In this document: positions 47,222-57,527 of the stretch, piece after piece
Layout of the letters: each line of letters starts with the position of its first letter
How positions within the stretch are numbered: the stretch's first letter is position 1
Assembly (NCBI RefSeq): GCF_017357225.1
Contig: NZ_CP071609.1
Coordinates: forward strand, 124,001-188,000
From: Rhizobium binae
GTDB taxonomy: Bacteria; Pseudomonadota; Alphaproteobacteria; Rhizobiales; Rhizobiaceae
Direction of reading: 5' to 3'
DNA: 64,000 bases
Notes under the pieces: generated by a model
Told to the model about the DNA's origin: nothing
Databases searched by the model: none
What the model saw: only the letters and a program-made list of their open reading frames with translations
Position numbers and translations under genes: made by a program

Positions 47222-49009
47222 CTACTCCGCTGCGATGCCGTAGGCTGAATGCTCCTCGGCAAAGTCGTCGGAGACGTCTTCCTGGAGATCGTTCTCACGG
47301 GCATGCTGCTCGTCAGGGCCATGTTCATTGGAGGCATTTGCGTCTTCGGTGTCATTCGCGCCGATCGGCGCATCGCCGGCACTTCCAGCGTTCCCATCAG
47401 CGCTAGCGTCACCCGAGACCGCATCATCGGCCTGCCGCATCAGATCGGCGATCTCCTGCGGGTCGGGCGCGAACAGTGCGGAGTGATGGACGAAGCTCGC
47501 ATCGGCCTTGAAATGCTCGACGAGGGCCGAGCGCGTCTCACGCACCCGTGGCCGCGGCTGGATACCGACCTCCCTGGCCGCCGCTTCGAGTGCCTGACGC
47601 GACAGGCAGGCGAGGAAGTCTTCGGCGCCCATGTTCGGCAGGAAGTCATTCGCGCCGACCGCTTCGCCGGCAATGCGCGAAACGACACCGCTGTTCGACA
47701 TGCCGCGACGGCAGGACAGCACGTCAATCAGCGTGGCGCGGGTAGCGACCCGTACCGTCTCCATGTCGAAGGAAAAGCGGCCATCATCGGTGAACAGGCG
47801 CGCCGCATGCCGCTTGAAGCGCTTCGGCCCGAACACATGATCATTGGCGCCGGAGTCAACGCGGACGTTCTGGCCGGCGAAGGCAAGAACGAGCAGCGCC
47901 ATCAGCATGTCATCCTCGACCGGCGCACGGGCCAGCGCCTCGTGCAGCGCGTCGGTGCGGAAGTCGCCGATCATGTCATGGCCCTTCTGAGTGACCTCAG
48001 GCCGCGGCTTGGAGCCGGTTGTATCCTCCTCGATCTCGGAAGAACCAGGGGCGACCGAGCCGGTCTTTCCAGCAGCAGGCTTTGGGTCCGGCATACGGTA
48101 ATGCACGGTCTGAACCTTGCCCTCGCGATCGATATACATGCCGGTGTGATCACCCTTGCCGGGCTTGCCGTAGACGCGTTCGGCCTTCTTCGGCAGTTCC
48201 GGCTGGCCCCAGTTGTTGACCTCGACGACCGCGCCCTTCTTCGGCAGATTGTTTGTCATCCATTCCTGCTGCGCGCCGAGAAAGGCTTCGACATTGGTGG
48301 TGTAGCGATTGTCCTGATCGGCTGGACCAAACAGGTCGTCGGCCCATTCGATCCCATAGGCCTCGCGAAGACCCTCGCTGAAGCTCGCATCGCGGGCATA
48401 CATGCGGGTTTTCGACAGGCCGTTGGCGATCTGCCACCAGGCGGCCGTATCGCCCTTCTTCGGCTTATGCGCCTTCCAGACTTCCTTCTGCTCCTCGAGC
48501 GATGCGGCGGCGATCGTCCTGAGCTGCTGCTCGTTCGGCATGTCGCCCCTTGCCATCTGGTCGAGCATGGCGGGAAACACATTGGCGAGAAGACGAAGCT
48601 TGCGGATCTGGCGGACGGGCAGCGCAAGCGCGACGGCGATCGCTTCTTCGGTCCAGCCGAGTGCCACGAGACGCTCGATGCCGCGCCACTGGTCGACGGG
48701 GTTGAGAGGTTCAAACGCGACATTGGCGATCATCGAGCGCATCGCGCCATTGTCGTTTGCGGCGTCGGTCACGAGAACCTCGATCTCCTCAAGGCCTGCG
48801 GCAATCGCCTGGCGCACACGGCGGTGGCCGGCCTGGATGACGAAGCCGTTGCCGCCGTCGGTCTCGGGCGAGACGACAGGGGGCTGGATGATGCCGACAG
48901 ATTTGACCGTCGCCAGCAACAACGCGTCGGCCTGCGGGGAAGATTTCGAGCGGCGGGCGCCATCGGGATTGTCCTTCAGCGCGCGGGGATCGAGTTTCAG
49001 GATATGCAT
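47222..49009 (-). CDS. ParB/Srx-domain protein, large plasmid type
   Basis: This 595-residue protein has an N-terminal ParB-like domain: MHILKLDPRALKDNPDGARR, then GIIQPPVVSPETDGGNGFVI and QAGHRRVRQAIAAGLEEIEV with the GHRR motif. An HTH-like region follows (GWTEEAIAVALALPVRQIRK), then a long variable C-terminal half ending in an acidic, Asn/Asp-rich tail. It is unlike RepB in length and probably not the partition protein of this replicon; such proteins are frequent among plasmid establishment genes. The start at 49009 is chosen over 49072 on GGAGC spacing. Confidence 0.85.
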   Translation of the reverse strand: MHILKLDPRALKDNPDGARRSKSSPQADALLLATVKSVGIIQPPVVSPETDGGNGFVIQAGHRRVRQAIAAGLEEIEVLVTDAANDNGAMRSMIANVAFEPLNPVDQWRGIERLVALGWTEEAIAVALALPVRQIRKLRLLANVFPAMLDQMARGDMPNEQQLRTIAAASLEEQKEVWKAHKPKKGDTAAWWQIANGLSKTRMYARDASFSEGLREAYGIEWADDLFGPADQDNRYTTNVEAFLGAQQEWMTNNLPKKGAVVEVNNWGQPELPKKAERVYGKPGKGDHTGMYIDREGKVQTVHYRMPDPKPAAGKTGSVAPGSSEIEEDTTGSKPRPEVTQKGHDMIGDFRTDALHEALARAPVEDDMLMALLVLAFAGQNVRVDSGANDHVFGPKRFKRHAARLFTDDGRFSFDMETVRVATRATLIDVLSCRRGMSNSGVVSRIAGEAVGANDFLPNMGAEDFLACLSRQALEAAAREVGIQPRPRVRETRSALVEHFKADASFVHHSALFAPDPQEIADLMRQADDAVSGDASADGNAGSAGDAPIGANDTEDANASNEHGPDEQHARENDLQEDVSDDFAEEHSAYGIAAE

Positions 49010-49466
49010 GGGAAAGCTCCGTTTGTCCGGGTTGCGGGAGACGGCTAGCTGCCGCTCCTTGCCTGTCTTCATTCCTTCGAAGACACCCCTCCGACCGCGG
49101 AGCGGGCTGGCCGATGCAACTGCGCGCGAGCAGCCCTGCCGTGAAGTCCCAAGCGGGGCTTTTGAGCCCTGCGCGGGCGAGTGGCTGGGATGCGGAGCGG
49201 GCGATTGAGCGTCAGCGTCGGCGGACTGCCCGCTCTGCGAACGGTATTTCTCTTCTTCCTTCCTTCATTTCTGCCCATTCACTTCCCGTAACGCGGTAAT
49301 CGCTTTTCTGGTGGGCGGCGGAACGCGCGCAAGAATTTCGCGAAACGGGCTTGAACGTTTCATCCGACCGATGGCAAACAAGCGCGGATTGATTGAAACG
49401 TCGCCGCCCTGGCATGCGCATGAGTTGTGCGGCCGCCGGCGACCCTTGGAGAGCGAGGAAGCAAGA

Positions 49467-49862
49467 TTGTCCAAGCAAGACGATCACAAAGGGCAGCAGG
49501 CGAGGAGACATCAGTCCAAGCCGGGTTCACCCCGTACCGTTGGGTTTGAGCTGCCATTCATGACCATGTCGATGAATCAGATCCTGGCCAATCCCGTGGA
49601 AGGGGAGACGCCGTCAGCCCACCTCAAGCAAATTGGCCTGATGACAGTGATCGGCTGCCTGACGAGAGATAATCCGGTGATCACGATTACCCGCCTGACC
49701 GAAATCACCGGCCTCACCCGTAGCGCCGTGGCCGAAATGATCGGCCCGCTCGTTGAGCGCGGCCTTCTCGTAGAGGAAATGGGGAAAAATGCGATGGGAC
49801 GCGGCATGGCGCGGCAATTTCTCGCCAGCCTTCATGCAGACGCTCGGGCGCATCATGGGTGA
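49467..49862 (+). CDS. MarR-like winged-helix regulator
   Basis: From a TTG at 49467 (preceded by GAGGAAGCAAGA) the product has 131 residues: SKQDDHKGQQARRHQSKPGS, FELPFMTMSMNQILANPVEG, then a winged helix (ITRLTEITGLTRSAVAEMIG, LVERGLLVEEMG). Upstream in-frame ATGs at 49311 and 49371 give longer, less coherent N-termini. It is the only plus-strand gene between the right flank of the element and the toxin-antitoxin pair. It may regulate the ParB-like operon, from which it is divergent. Confidence 0.7.
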   Translation: MSKQDDHKGQQARRHQSKPGSPRTVGFELPFMTMSMNQILANPVEGETPSAHLKQIGLMTVIGCLTRDNPVITITRLTEITGLTRSAVAEMIGPLVERGLLVEEMGKNAMGRGMARQFLASLHADARAHHG

Positions 49863-50297
49863 TCCGATCCGACATGAAAAATGAAAGCGCGCAGCGGAGA
49901 CGCTTGCCTGGACCTGTGGAATGAACCTGCAGTGCAACGTTCTGGCTTACAGACAAGGCCAGGACCTGGTCGCCAGCCCAGGTGAAAGCGATCCGCTTCC
50001 GGCGGCGACATTCTCCACACAACTGCGCCTTCACGCTGAGCCGGAGGGCATCGCCGGAACAAAAAAATGGGCCAGCGGAGACCGCGGCCCATAAGGTGTG
50101 AAGGTAATTTAAACCTCCAGAGGGGAACAGCTGATACAGCGGCACTGGGAGGAGAAGCCGCCATGTGCATCAGCTGCACGCATGATGCCTTTATTTTGAT
50201 CAGACCGGAATCACTTTTTGTGCAATGCAGCTATGCGTATGCTGCTGCGCAAACAAAATTGGCAGGTCAGGCAGGGGGCGTGCGCTGGCGGCCGACG
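49863..50297. other. 435-bp region without a gene, with one terminator
   Basis: No convincing frame on either strand. It contains the minus-strand terminator at 50060-50092. Confidence 0.5.
50060..50092 (-). terminator. Intrinsic terminator downstream of the DUF433/DUF5615 pair
   Basis: In the minus direction, ATGGGCCGCGG pairs with CCGCTGGCCCAT (one bulge, 3-nt loop) and is followed by a run of seven T. It lies 200 bp beyond the toxin stop and is the first strong terminator after it. Confidence 0.75.
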
Positions 50298-50711
50298 CTA
50301 TTCGGCCGGCAGCACATAGCGCAGAATGTGGATGTCATCTTCAGTCATAGTCACCTCGAGCACCTGATTGACCAGGTCGTCATCCGCCTGAAGCTCTTGC
50401 ATCGCTTCTTCGAATAGCTCGATTTGCATCGCCAGGTCCATCGTCGAAGGGCCGTTCAGGCATATAAGCCCTGCATGGATCGCGACATCCGCGTATTGCC
50501 CTTTCGACCCCGGGGCGGCCTCAGGTCCCCGGAAATCCACTGAGTTCTTCGTGACGAAGGTCCAGTCGCCATCGATGATGAGCGGCTTGAGCTCCCAGTC
50601 TTTCCAACCGCTCTTGCCGAGCCAGACGATATGGGTCGACTGGACATAGCCCGCCGCCTGCGCGATCTGAACCAGCCGCGGGCTGAGGCATTCGTCGATG
50701 AGCAGTTTCAT
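50298..50711 (-). CDS. DUF5615 PIN-like toxin
   Basis: This 137-residue PIN-like domain protein of the DUF5615 type starts MKLLIDECLSPRLVQIAQAA with the first acidic residue of the fold (LLIDE). It continues DWELKPLIIDGDWTFVTKNS, with the central T.N/D segment, and LICLNG. Such proteins are presumed RNases of VapC-like toxin-antitoxin pairs. The ATG overlaps the antitoxin stop (ATGA, 50708-50711). Confidence 0.85.
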   Translation of the reverse strand: MKLLIDECLSPRLVQIAQAAGYVQSTHIVWLGKSGWKDWELKPLIIDGDWTFVTKNSVDFRGPEAAPGSKGQYADVAIHAGLICLNGPSTMDLAMQIELFEEAMQELQADDDLVNQVLEVTMTEDDIHILRYVLPAE

Positions 50712-51358
50712 GCGGGCCGCCTGCGTCTGGCGACACGGCGGTCCCTGACGATCCGGGCGCCGGCGGGCAGTTCCGGCGCAGGCTTGGGCCGGCCACGAAG
50801 CGGATTGGCTTCGGCATAGACCTTTGCAAGACCGATGCGCCGTTCATCAAGGGCGGGAAACGCCTCCAGGATCTCATCGACGGAATGGCCGGCCGCAAGG
50901 GAAGCGGCAACATCGTAGACCGGAATTCTCGTTCCACGGACAACGGGCGTGCCGCCCAGTATGTCCGGCGAGGACGTCACCATGTCCCGAGCGGCCTCAA
51001 GATCGGCGAGGTTCTCAACCGTCCTCCTGAAAAACGGCGCCAGATCGATCGTCAGAAAATCGTGGTGCAACGTCCAGTCCTTCGCAATCAATGACTCCAG
51101 CGCCAGTGTCTTCCATTCGCTGAGGCGGGGCTCGGCCCATCGGATGGCATTGATACGCTCTTCCGAGGTCAGGCGTGCGGCGCTCTCATAGTAGAAGGAA
51201 ATGAGTGAGCAAGCGGTGACCCAGATCCTTCGGCCGTTTTCGGCCGAAGAGAACGTCGCGGGGAGAATTCCTTCGTCAATCACTCGGTTGACGTCGCGCA
51301 GCGTCACGCGCGCGACGACAGCCGCCTCCGCAGTCTTCAGCATCTCACTTGAGATCAT
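50708..51358 (-). CDS. DUF433 antitoxin
   Basis: This 216-residue protein has a MerR/winged-helix-like N-terminus (VARVTLRDVNRVIDEGILPA) and a C-terminal DUF433 domain with PDILGGTPVVRGTRIPVYDV and HSVDEILEAFPALDERRIGL. DUF433 proteins neutralise DUF5615/PIN-type toxins and repress their own promoter. An inverted repeat and a good promoter lie just upstream. Confidence 0.87.
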   Translation of the reverse strand: MISSEMLKTAEAAVVARVTLRDVNRVIDEGILPATFSSAENGRRIWVTACSLISFYYESAARLTSEERINAIRWAEPRLSEWKTLALESLIAKDWTLHHDFLTIDLAPFFRRTVENLADLEAARDMVTSSPDILGGTPVVRGTRIPVYDVAASLAAGHSVDEILEAFPALDERRIGLAKVYAEANPLRGRPKPAPELPAGARIVRDRRVARRRRPA

Positions 51359-51374
51359 GACACGCTCCTAATTC

Positions 51375-51390
51375 TTCCGATGGATCGGAA
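51375..51390. promoter_or_regulatory. Operator-like inverted repeat of the toxin-antitoxin promoter
   Basis: TTCCGAT-GG-ATCGGAA is a perfect 7-bp inverted repeat lying directly downstream of, and touching, the predicted -10 box. It is well placed for repression by the DUF433 antitoxin. Confidence 0.65.
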
Positions 51391-51417
51391 TATATATCTT
51401 ACAGGCGGGAAATTCAA
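51389..51417 (-). promoter_or_regulatory. Promoter of the DUF433/DUF5615 operon
   Basis: On the minus strand TTGAAT (51412-51417) and TATATT (51389-51394) are separated by exactly 17 bp, 31 bp before the antitoxin ATG. Confidence 0.7.
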
Positions 51418-51606
51418 CCCTCGCCGTCTAACCCGGCGTGGCCCAGCATGCACTCGAAGCAAGGAGAGGGGCGAGCGCTCCTACGCCGGCGCCGCCGCCC
51501 GAAAGCGCGCCGCACACTCTGTTCGACCACTCCCCGGTGGGAGAGCGGCGGCTCTTGTAACAGCCTCTGGCGGGCTGCCAGCCGCGATGCGCGAATGCGT
51601 GGCATG

Positions 51607-54600
51607 TCAGGCGACCTTGTGTTCGTCGCCGCGATCGACATCGTCGGCGAGCGCCTTTTCCAGCGCGCCGAGCAGCCGGCGTTTTTCCGCTAGCTCACCC
51701 TCGAACGGGAACTCGCCACCCTCACCGCGTGACCGGTAGGAGGCAAGACGGCGCTCGGCGTCGGCAAGCCGCTGACGATAGCGATCGCGCTCTTCCTCGA
51801 AGCCACCGAGTGCGTGTTCCAGACGGGAAATCGCCCCGAGCGGCGTCAGCGTCACCGGTAGCTCGATCTCCTGGTCAGCACCGGTGCGCCGGAGCATGGT
51901 CGTGTAGCGATAACCGTCCACGCCGAAGCGCTGGCCGTGATAATCCAGAGTGAAGCCGCCGATCGAGGCGATGACGGTTTCGGCTTCGTGCTGAAGCTGG
52001 ACGAGGTTAGAATCTCCTTCATCAGCGCCCGGCCCGCCTGCTTGCGATCATCGAGTCGCTGGGTCCCAACGGTCATGGAGAAGGCGTTGCCGGCGGTTGG
52101 TTGAAGTCGCGCCAGGTCCTCACCGATCTCGGCGATGCGGCGAGACGCATAATCAATGTCGTGCTCGGCGTCACGGATTTGCCGGCGAACGGCATGCTGG
52201 TCGTCAATGTGCGCGGCGCGCAGACGCTCCAGCCGGGCAATATCGGCCTCCAGACCCGCCTTCTGCATCAGGCGCTGGTCGCCCGACGCAATCGCTTTCG
52301 CCATGGCGAACTGGTTGGCTTGCCCCTCGCCGAGGTCTTCGAGACGCCGGATCGAGGTATCGCCGGAAAGCGCCGCGGCGATAAACCGGGCCTTGCGCTC
52401 GTTGTTCTGCCACATCGTCGCGTCGAGCGAGCCCTCGGTGGCATAGGCAAAGATGTCGATCTCCTCGTGCTGGTTGCCCTGTCTGACGATGCGACCCTCG
52501 CGCTGCTCGATCTGGGAGGGCAGCCAAGGGACGTCGAGATGATGCAGTGCCTTCAGTCGCAGCTGCGCGTTGACGCCGGTGCCCATGGTCTCCGAACTGC
52601 CGATCAGAAACCGGACCTTGCCGGCCCGGACATCGCCGAACAGCCGCTGCTTGGCCTCGCTCTTCTTGTAGTCCTGCATGAAGGCGATTTCCGAGGCCGG
52701 CACACCCATGCGCACGAGCTCGTCCCTGATCCAGCGATAGGCGGAAAAGCCCCGGCTCTTCTCGACGCTAATGGTGCCGAGATCGGAAAAGATCATCTGC
52801 GCTGCGCCCTGCAGGTCGTAAGCTTTGCCGTCGGAACGGAGATAGCTGTTTCCTGCCGTGTCTCTCCAGATGCGCAAGGCATTTGCCACCAGATTATTGA
52901 GCTTGTTATCAGGCTCATTGTCATTGTCGGGATCGACGAGGCGCAGATCGATCGCCGCATGCCGGCCGTCAGTGATCACCGAAAGCAGGATGTCGTCGCC
53001 CGGCTCAGGCGGCCGATCACGTTCCTCGATCGCCTTGATGCGGGCGTCGAGAATTGTTTGATAGCGCTTGAAGGCCTCGGTCGGCTTCGAGGTGACGATC
53101 TGGCGCTTGCCGGTCGAGAGATCAGGCACTTTGACGTACTGGCGCAAATCCTCGGGCATCACGACATCCGCGAAAGAACGGAACATCGCGATCAATTCCG
53201 GCACGTTCACAAAGCTGGCGAAGCGCGAGACCGGCTTATATTTGCCGGATGGCTGGAGTTCGAGCTCGGTGGTCGTGTCGCCGAAAGTCGAGGCCCAGGC
53301 GTCGAACTCATGCAATCCCCGCTGCATCAGGGCTGATTGATCCATCAGCCGCTGGACGGTGAACATCTCGCCGAGCGTGTTGGTGATCGGCGTGCCCGAT
53401 GCCAGCACCAGCGCCCGGCCGGGGTTCTTGGTCTCGATGAAGCGGGATTTGACGTAAAGGTCCCAGGCGCGCTGCGAGCCGTTCGGATCGACCCCCTTCA
53501 GGGTCGACATGTTGGTGGCGAACGAGAGCTTTCTGAACTCCTGCGCCTCGTCGACGATGATCTGGTCGACGCCGATCTCGGCGATGGTCAGCAGGTCGTC
53601 CTTGCGGGTGGAGAGGGCCTCAAGCCGCTCTTTCAACCCCTCCTTCAGCCGCTCGAGGCGCTTGCGCGAGACCCGGTCATCGCTTTCGACCTTGGTGAGC
53701 AGCGTCTCGTAGAGTTCGAGCTCGTCATGGATCATCTGTTGCTCGAAGGCGGAGGGTATGCCGATGAAGCGGAAGGCCGAATGGGTGATGATGATCGCAT
53801 CCCAGTTGGCGGTCGCTGCCCGCGACAGGAAACGATGACGCTTTTCTTTGGTGAAGTTGCTTTCGTCGGCGACGAGGATGCGGGCGTTCGGATAAAGCGC
53901 CAGGTATTCACGGGCCATCTGAGCCAGGCAATGGCCGGGGACGACAAGCATCGCCTTGGCGATCAGGCCCAGCCGGCGTTGCTCCATGATCGCCGCTGCC
54001 ATAGTCATCGTCTTGCCGGCGCCAACGGCATGCGCAAGATAAGTCGATCCGGAGGCGATGATGCGCCAGATGCCGCGCTTCTGGTGCGGGTAAAGCGAGA
54101 AGGCTGCCGAGGCGCCGGGAAGTTTCAGATGCGAGCCATCGAATGCTCTGGGCGCGATGTTGTTGAAGCGGTCGTTATAGACCCGCACCAAGCGGTCGGT
54201 GCGGTCGGGATCGGACCAGATCCAGGTCTGGAAGGCCGTCTTGATTTTCTGCAGCTTCTCCTTCGCCGCCTCGGTATCGACGACATTCAGGACGCGACGC
54301 TCGCTGCCGTCGGCATCCCTGAACGTGTCGAAGATCTGCGGAATGCGTGAGTTGAGCGCATCGGCGATGAGTTCGCCGGCATGACGGCGATCCGTGCCCC
54401 ATTCCGATGTGCCCGCGGCGAGGTATCCGAGCTGCCGGGCCTCGACCGTCCAGGAGGCCAATTCCGGCATATGATGAATGCGGATTTCGGCGCCCATGGT
54501 CTCGGCCACGAAGGCAACAATGTCATCGGCGGGGATCCAGGGCGCGCCGAGTCGGCCGGTGATGTCGGAGGGGCTGAGGTCGGCGGGCTGCACGGCAACG

Positions 54601-56702
54601 AGCGCCGTGACATTGGGCTCAAAGCCCGGATCGAGTGCTGCGGCGTCTTCGGCGGCCTTTAGCTTGTCGCGGACGTGGCCCGAAAGATAAGCGTCGGCCA
54701 TCTGCCAGGCGCCGGTTTCCGGATCGCGGAAGATGGCGCTGCCGAGTTCGACGACGACATCGTCCGGGCTACGGTGGAGCAGTTCGGCGATATGGTCGAT
54801 ATCGACATGGCCGCGCTCGTTGAGGACGACGGCGAGCGCGTCGCCAGCATTCGTGATGACCGCGGCGGCTGGCGGTGAGATCACGCGCTCGCGGAAGATC
54901 GGGCCGGGACGCGCTGTGTCGGTTTCGAGATCATAGTCTTCGATCGAGGCGACGAGCCAGCAATCCGGATCATCGAGGAAGGGCTGCAGATTCGGACGCC
55001 GATGGTTTTCGCGGGCCTCGCCGGTTTCAGTGTCCTCCGAGATCGAAACGAGGGTGTGGTTGATTGGGCCGAACTCGCGGACAAAGCTCGACCAGGCGAT
55101 GCGCAGCCGGACCTGGGCGTCCTTCCAGGGTCGATCGAGTTCCTGAGCTTTGAGAACCGCGCGAACGGCGTCGCGGATCGGGATCAGCTTGGCGATGATG
55201 CGGGCATGCTTTTCCGGTATGCCGGCGCTGCTGCGACCCTGACGCAGTTTTACCGGGACGGCCTCACCGTCGATGACCTGCGTGAGGCCGTGAGACTTGT
55301 CGAAGACGAAACTGCCCTCCCGGACATGGGAGCTGGAGGAGAGATCGCCGCCATCGTGATCAGATGCCTCGTCACTGTCGAAATCGACGACCGTCGGCTC
55401 GCCGTCATAGATCGCCTGCGGGAGGCGCGTGATGGCGGCCGACAGCGCGGAGGCGAGATTCCCATTGCCCTGCGGCAGGCACGTATAAGTCTCGCCGAAA
55501 GGACCGGAAGTGAGCGCATGGGTGCCGAGCACGAAATCCGGATGACGGGCGAACCAGCGGTTCGCACGGATCGGTCCCTCGTCGCCGGTGGCGGGCCGCA
55601 CCTCGTCGATATCGAGCCAGGAAAGGTCACCCTCCGGTTCTCCGGTCTTCCGTTTGCGGAAAAACAAAATATCAACGACGACATCGGTGCCTGCGTCGGC
55701 ACGGAAGCTGCCCTCAGGCAGGCGGATGGCGGTGATCAGATCGGCCGTTCTGGCAATGTGTTCACGTGCCGTCGCGTCGGCCTTGTCCATCGTGCCAACG
55801 CTCGTGACGAAGGCGGCGAGCGCACCCGGCTTCAAGAGGTCGATTGCGCGCACAATGAAATAATCATGCAGCCGCAAGCCGAGCGACCGATAGGTGCGGT
55901 CGGATTTGACGGTTCGATCGGAGAAGGGCGGGTTGCCGATTGCCAGGTCGAAGCTCGCCGGCAGTTCGGTCCGGGCGAAATCCCCGGTGATGACCCGCGC
56001 CTTCGGCTGCAACAGCCGGGCAATCCTGGCCGTGACGGCATCGAGCTCGATGCCGGTGACATGGCTGGCGTCGCGCAACCCTTCAGGCATGAGCGCTGGA
56101 AAGAGGCCCGTGCCCATGCCAGGCTCAAGCACACGGCCGCCGCGCCAGCCGAGCCGGGCGAGGCCGGCCCAGATTGCCCGGACGATTAACTCCGGTGTGA
56201 AATGCGCATATTGGGTGCAGCGAGCGAGCGAAGCGTATTCCCCCGCGCTGACGACGTCTTCGAGCGCCGATCCGATCGCCTCCCAGCCGTCGCGGAAATC
56301 GACCATGCCGGGGCGGCGGAACACGCCATTGGCCAGTTCCGATGCGCCAAAGCCGGTGAAGCGAATGAGCCGCTCCTGTTCCTCGCGCGTGGCAGGGCGG
56401 TCTTCCGCCTCGATCTTGCTCACCAAGGCGATCGCGTCGATGTTGTCGCGGGCGCGCTCTTTCCACCCACGGGAGAGGCGACGTTCACCGTCGAGATGGA
56501 AGTTCGCCGGGTCTTGTTTCGCTCCCGCGCATGCCGGCTTCGAGCTTGCGGGAAGGGCGGAGGCCGGTGCTGGTGGCGGCGGCTCGGGATCGTCGTCATT
56601 GGCGGCCGGCCGGATGCTATGGGAAACGCTCAAGCCGAGACCAAAGCCGGCCGACAGCGCACTGCCGCCGATGAGATCGAGTGTAAAGGCATCATTGCTC
56701 AT
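51607..56702 (-). pseudogene. Very large DNA methylase-helicase, frameshifted near the C-terminus
   Basis: The frame from 56702 codes for 1616 residues. An N-terminal N6-adenine methylase-like region has LEPGMGTGLFPALMP and FDLAIGNPPFSD (the NPPF motif). An SF2/SNF2-type helicase follows, with AVGAGKTMTMAAAIM (Walker A-like), DQIIVDEAQEFRKL (Walker B) and QREGRIVRQGNQ (motif VI). After ALMKEIL the frame shifts; the expected end (VQLQHEAETVIASIGGFTLD, then DGYRYTTMLRRTG) continues in another frame to a stop at 51607. The total of 5096 bp is one base short, so one base is missing near 52005-52015. An intact product would have about 1698 residues. Such proteins are common in plasmid leading regions and may protect incoming DNA. 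The lost tail is helical, so activity may persist. Confidence 0.88.
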
Positions 56703-56804
56703 CGAAAAATTCCTTGAGATGCAGATCGCCGTCCCGTCACGGGCGCGCGACTGGCGAGATGGAGAGAGAGGGGGCGGGTGGCCGCGGAGCTGCCAGGCGG
56801 CGGC

Positions 56805-57410
56805 TCAGGCTGCGATCGGAGAGGGAAGGTGGCGCAGATGCACCGGCAGCTTGCCCGCGATCTCGTCGTCGGAGAGTTGATCCAGGCACTTCTTGATCGA
56901 GTCGCGTGTGCCATTGAAGAGCGCGAGCACGCGGCGGCCCCGGAAGGTTGGCGGCCAATCCTCGCCGGCATAACCGCGATAGGCGTCGGCCGTTATGCTC
57001 CAGATATGTTCGAGACGTTCGTCGCGGCTCATCGCCCGCTGAGGCTTCGTCTCGCGCTCGATGATGGCGCGGCGCATTTCCTCTGCCGCTCGATGATCGG
57101 AGAGATCGCAGTAGCCGTGGAAATAGCGAATGCGGCCGCCGATCCTGAGCGCGAAGAACACTGACGTCACGGAGCCGGTCAGATATTCGCGCATGGCGAA
57201 CATCGCGCCCCGGATCCAGAGCGGCGGCAGGATCTCGAACATATAGTCGTGTTCGGCTTCGCCGATCTCGAACCATTCGCCGGCATAAAGTGGTGCGGCG
57301 TCCTCGTCCCAGCGGTTCGGGCGCTGCGCGTGTCGGTCGAACATGCCGAACATCTCACGGCGCGTGGCGACGCCCTCGAAGACTTTGCGGATTTTGTTGG
57401 TAACGGGCAT
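56805..57410 (-). CDS. DUF1419-family protein
   Basis: The 201-residue product begins MPVTNKIRKVFEGVATRREM and continues FEIGEAEHDYMFEILPPLWI and FHGYCDLSDHRAAEEMRRAI, then DDEIAGKLPVHLRHL. This matches my memory of the DUF1419 family, frequent on rhizobial plasmids; function unknown. The ATG at 57410 is chosen over an upstream in-frame start at 57449, whose extra residues look non-coding. Confidence 0.8.
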   Translation of the reverse strand: MPVTNKIRKVFEGVATRREMFGMFDRHAQRPNRWDEDAAPLYAGEWFEIGEAEHDYMFEILPPLWIRGAMFAMREYLTGSVTSVFFALRIGGRIRYFHGYCDLSDHRAAEEMRRAIIERETKPQRAMSRDERLEHIWSITADAYRGYAGEDWPPTFRGRRVLALFNGTRDSIKKCLDQLSDDEIAGKLPVHLRHLPSPIAA

Positions 57411-57527
57411 TTGCGGCTCCTGCGTTGCTATCGTTCGACTGAAGCGCAACCGAGATCCTCACGACCTCGCCATCGTCTTCAGTCCTTCTTGACAGCTCCC
57501 GGGCCGCCGCGACCCCGCATCGGCGGG

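Noticed and set aside
47249..49048. 599-residue plus-strand frame opposite the ParB-like gene
   Set aside because: The minus strand has a ParB domain and correct codon pattern; the plus frame is open only because of GC bias.
52101..53336. 411-residue plus-strand frame opposite the methylase-helicase
   Set aside because: Antisense shadow of the helicase motifs.
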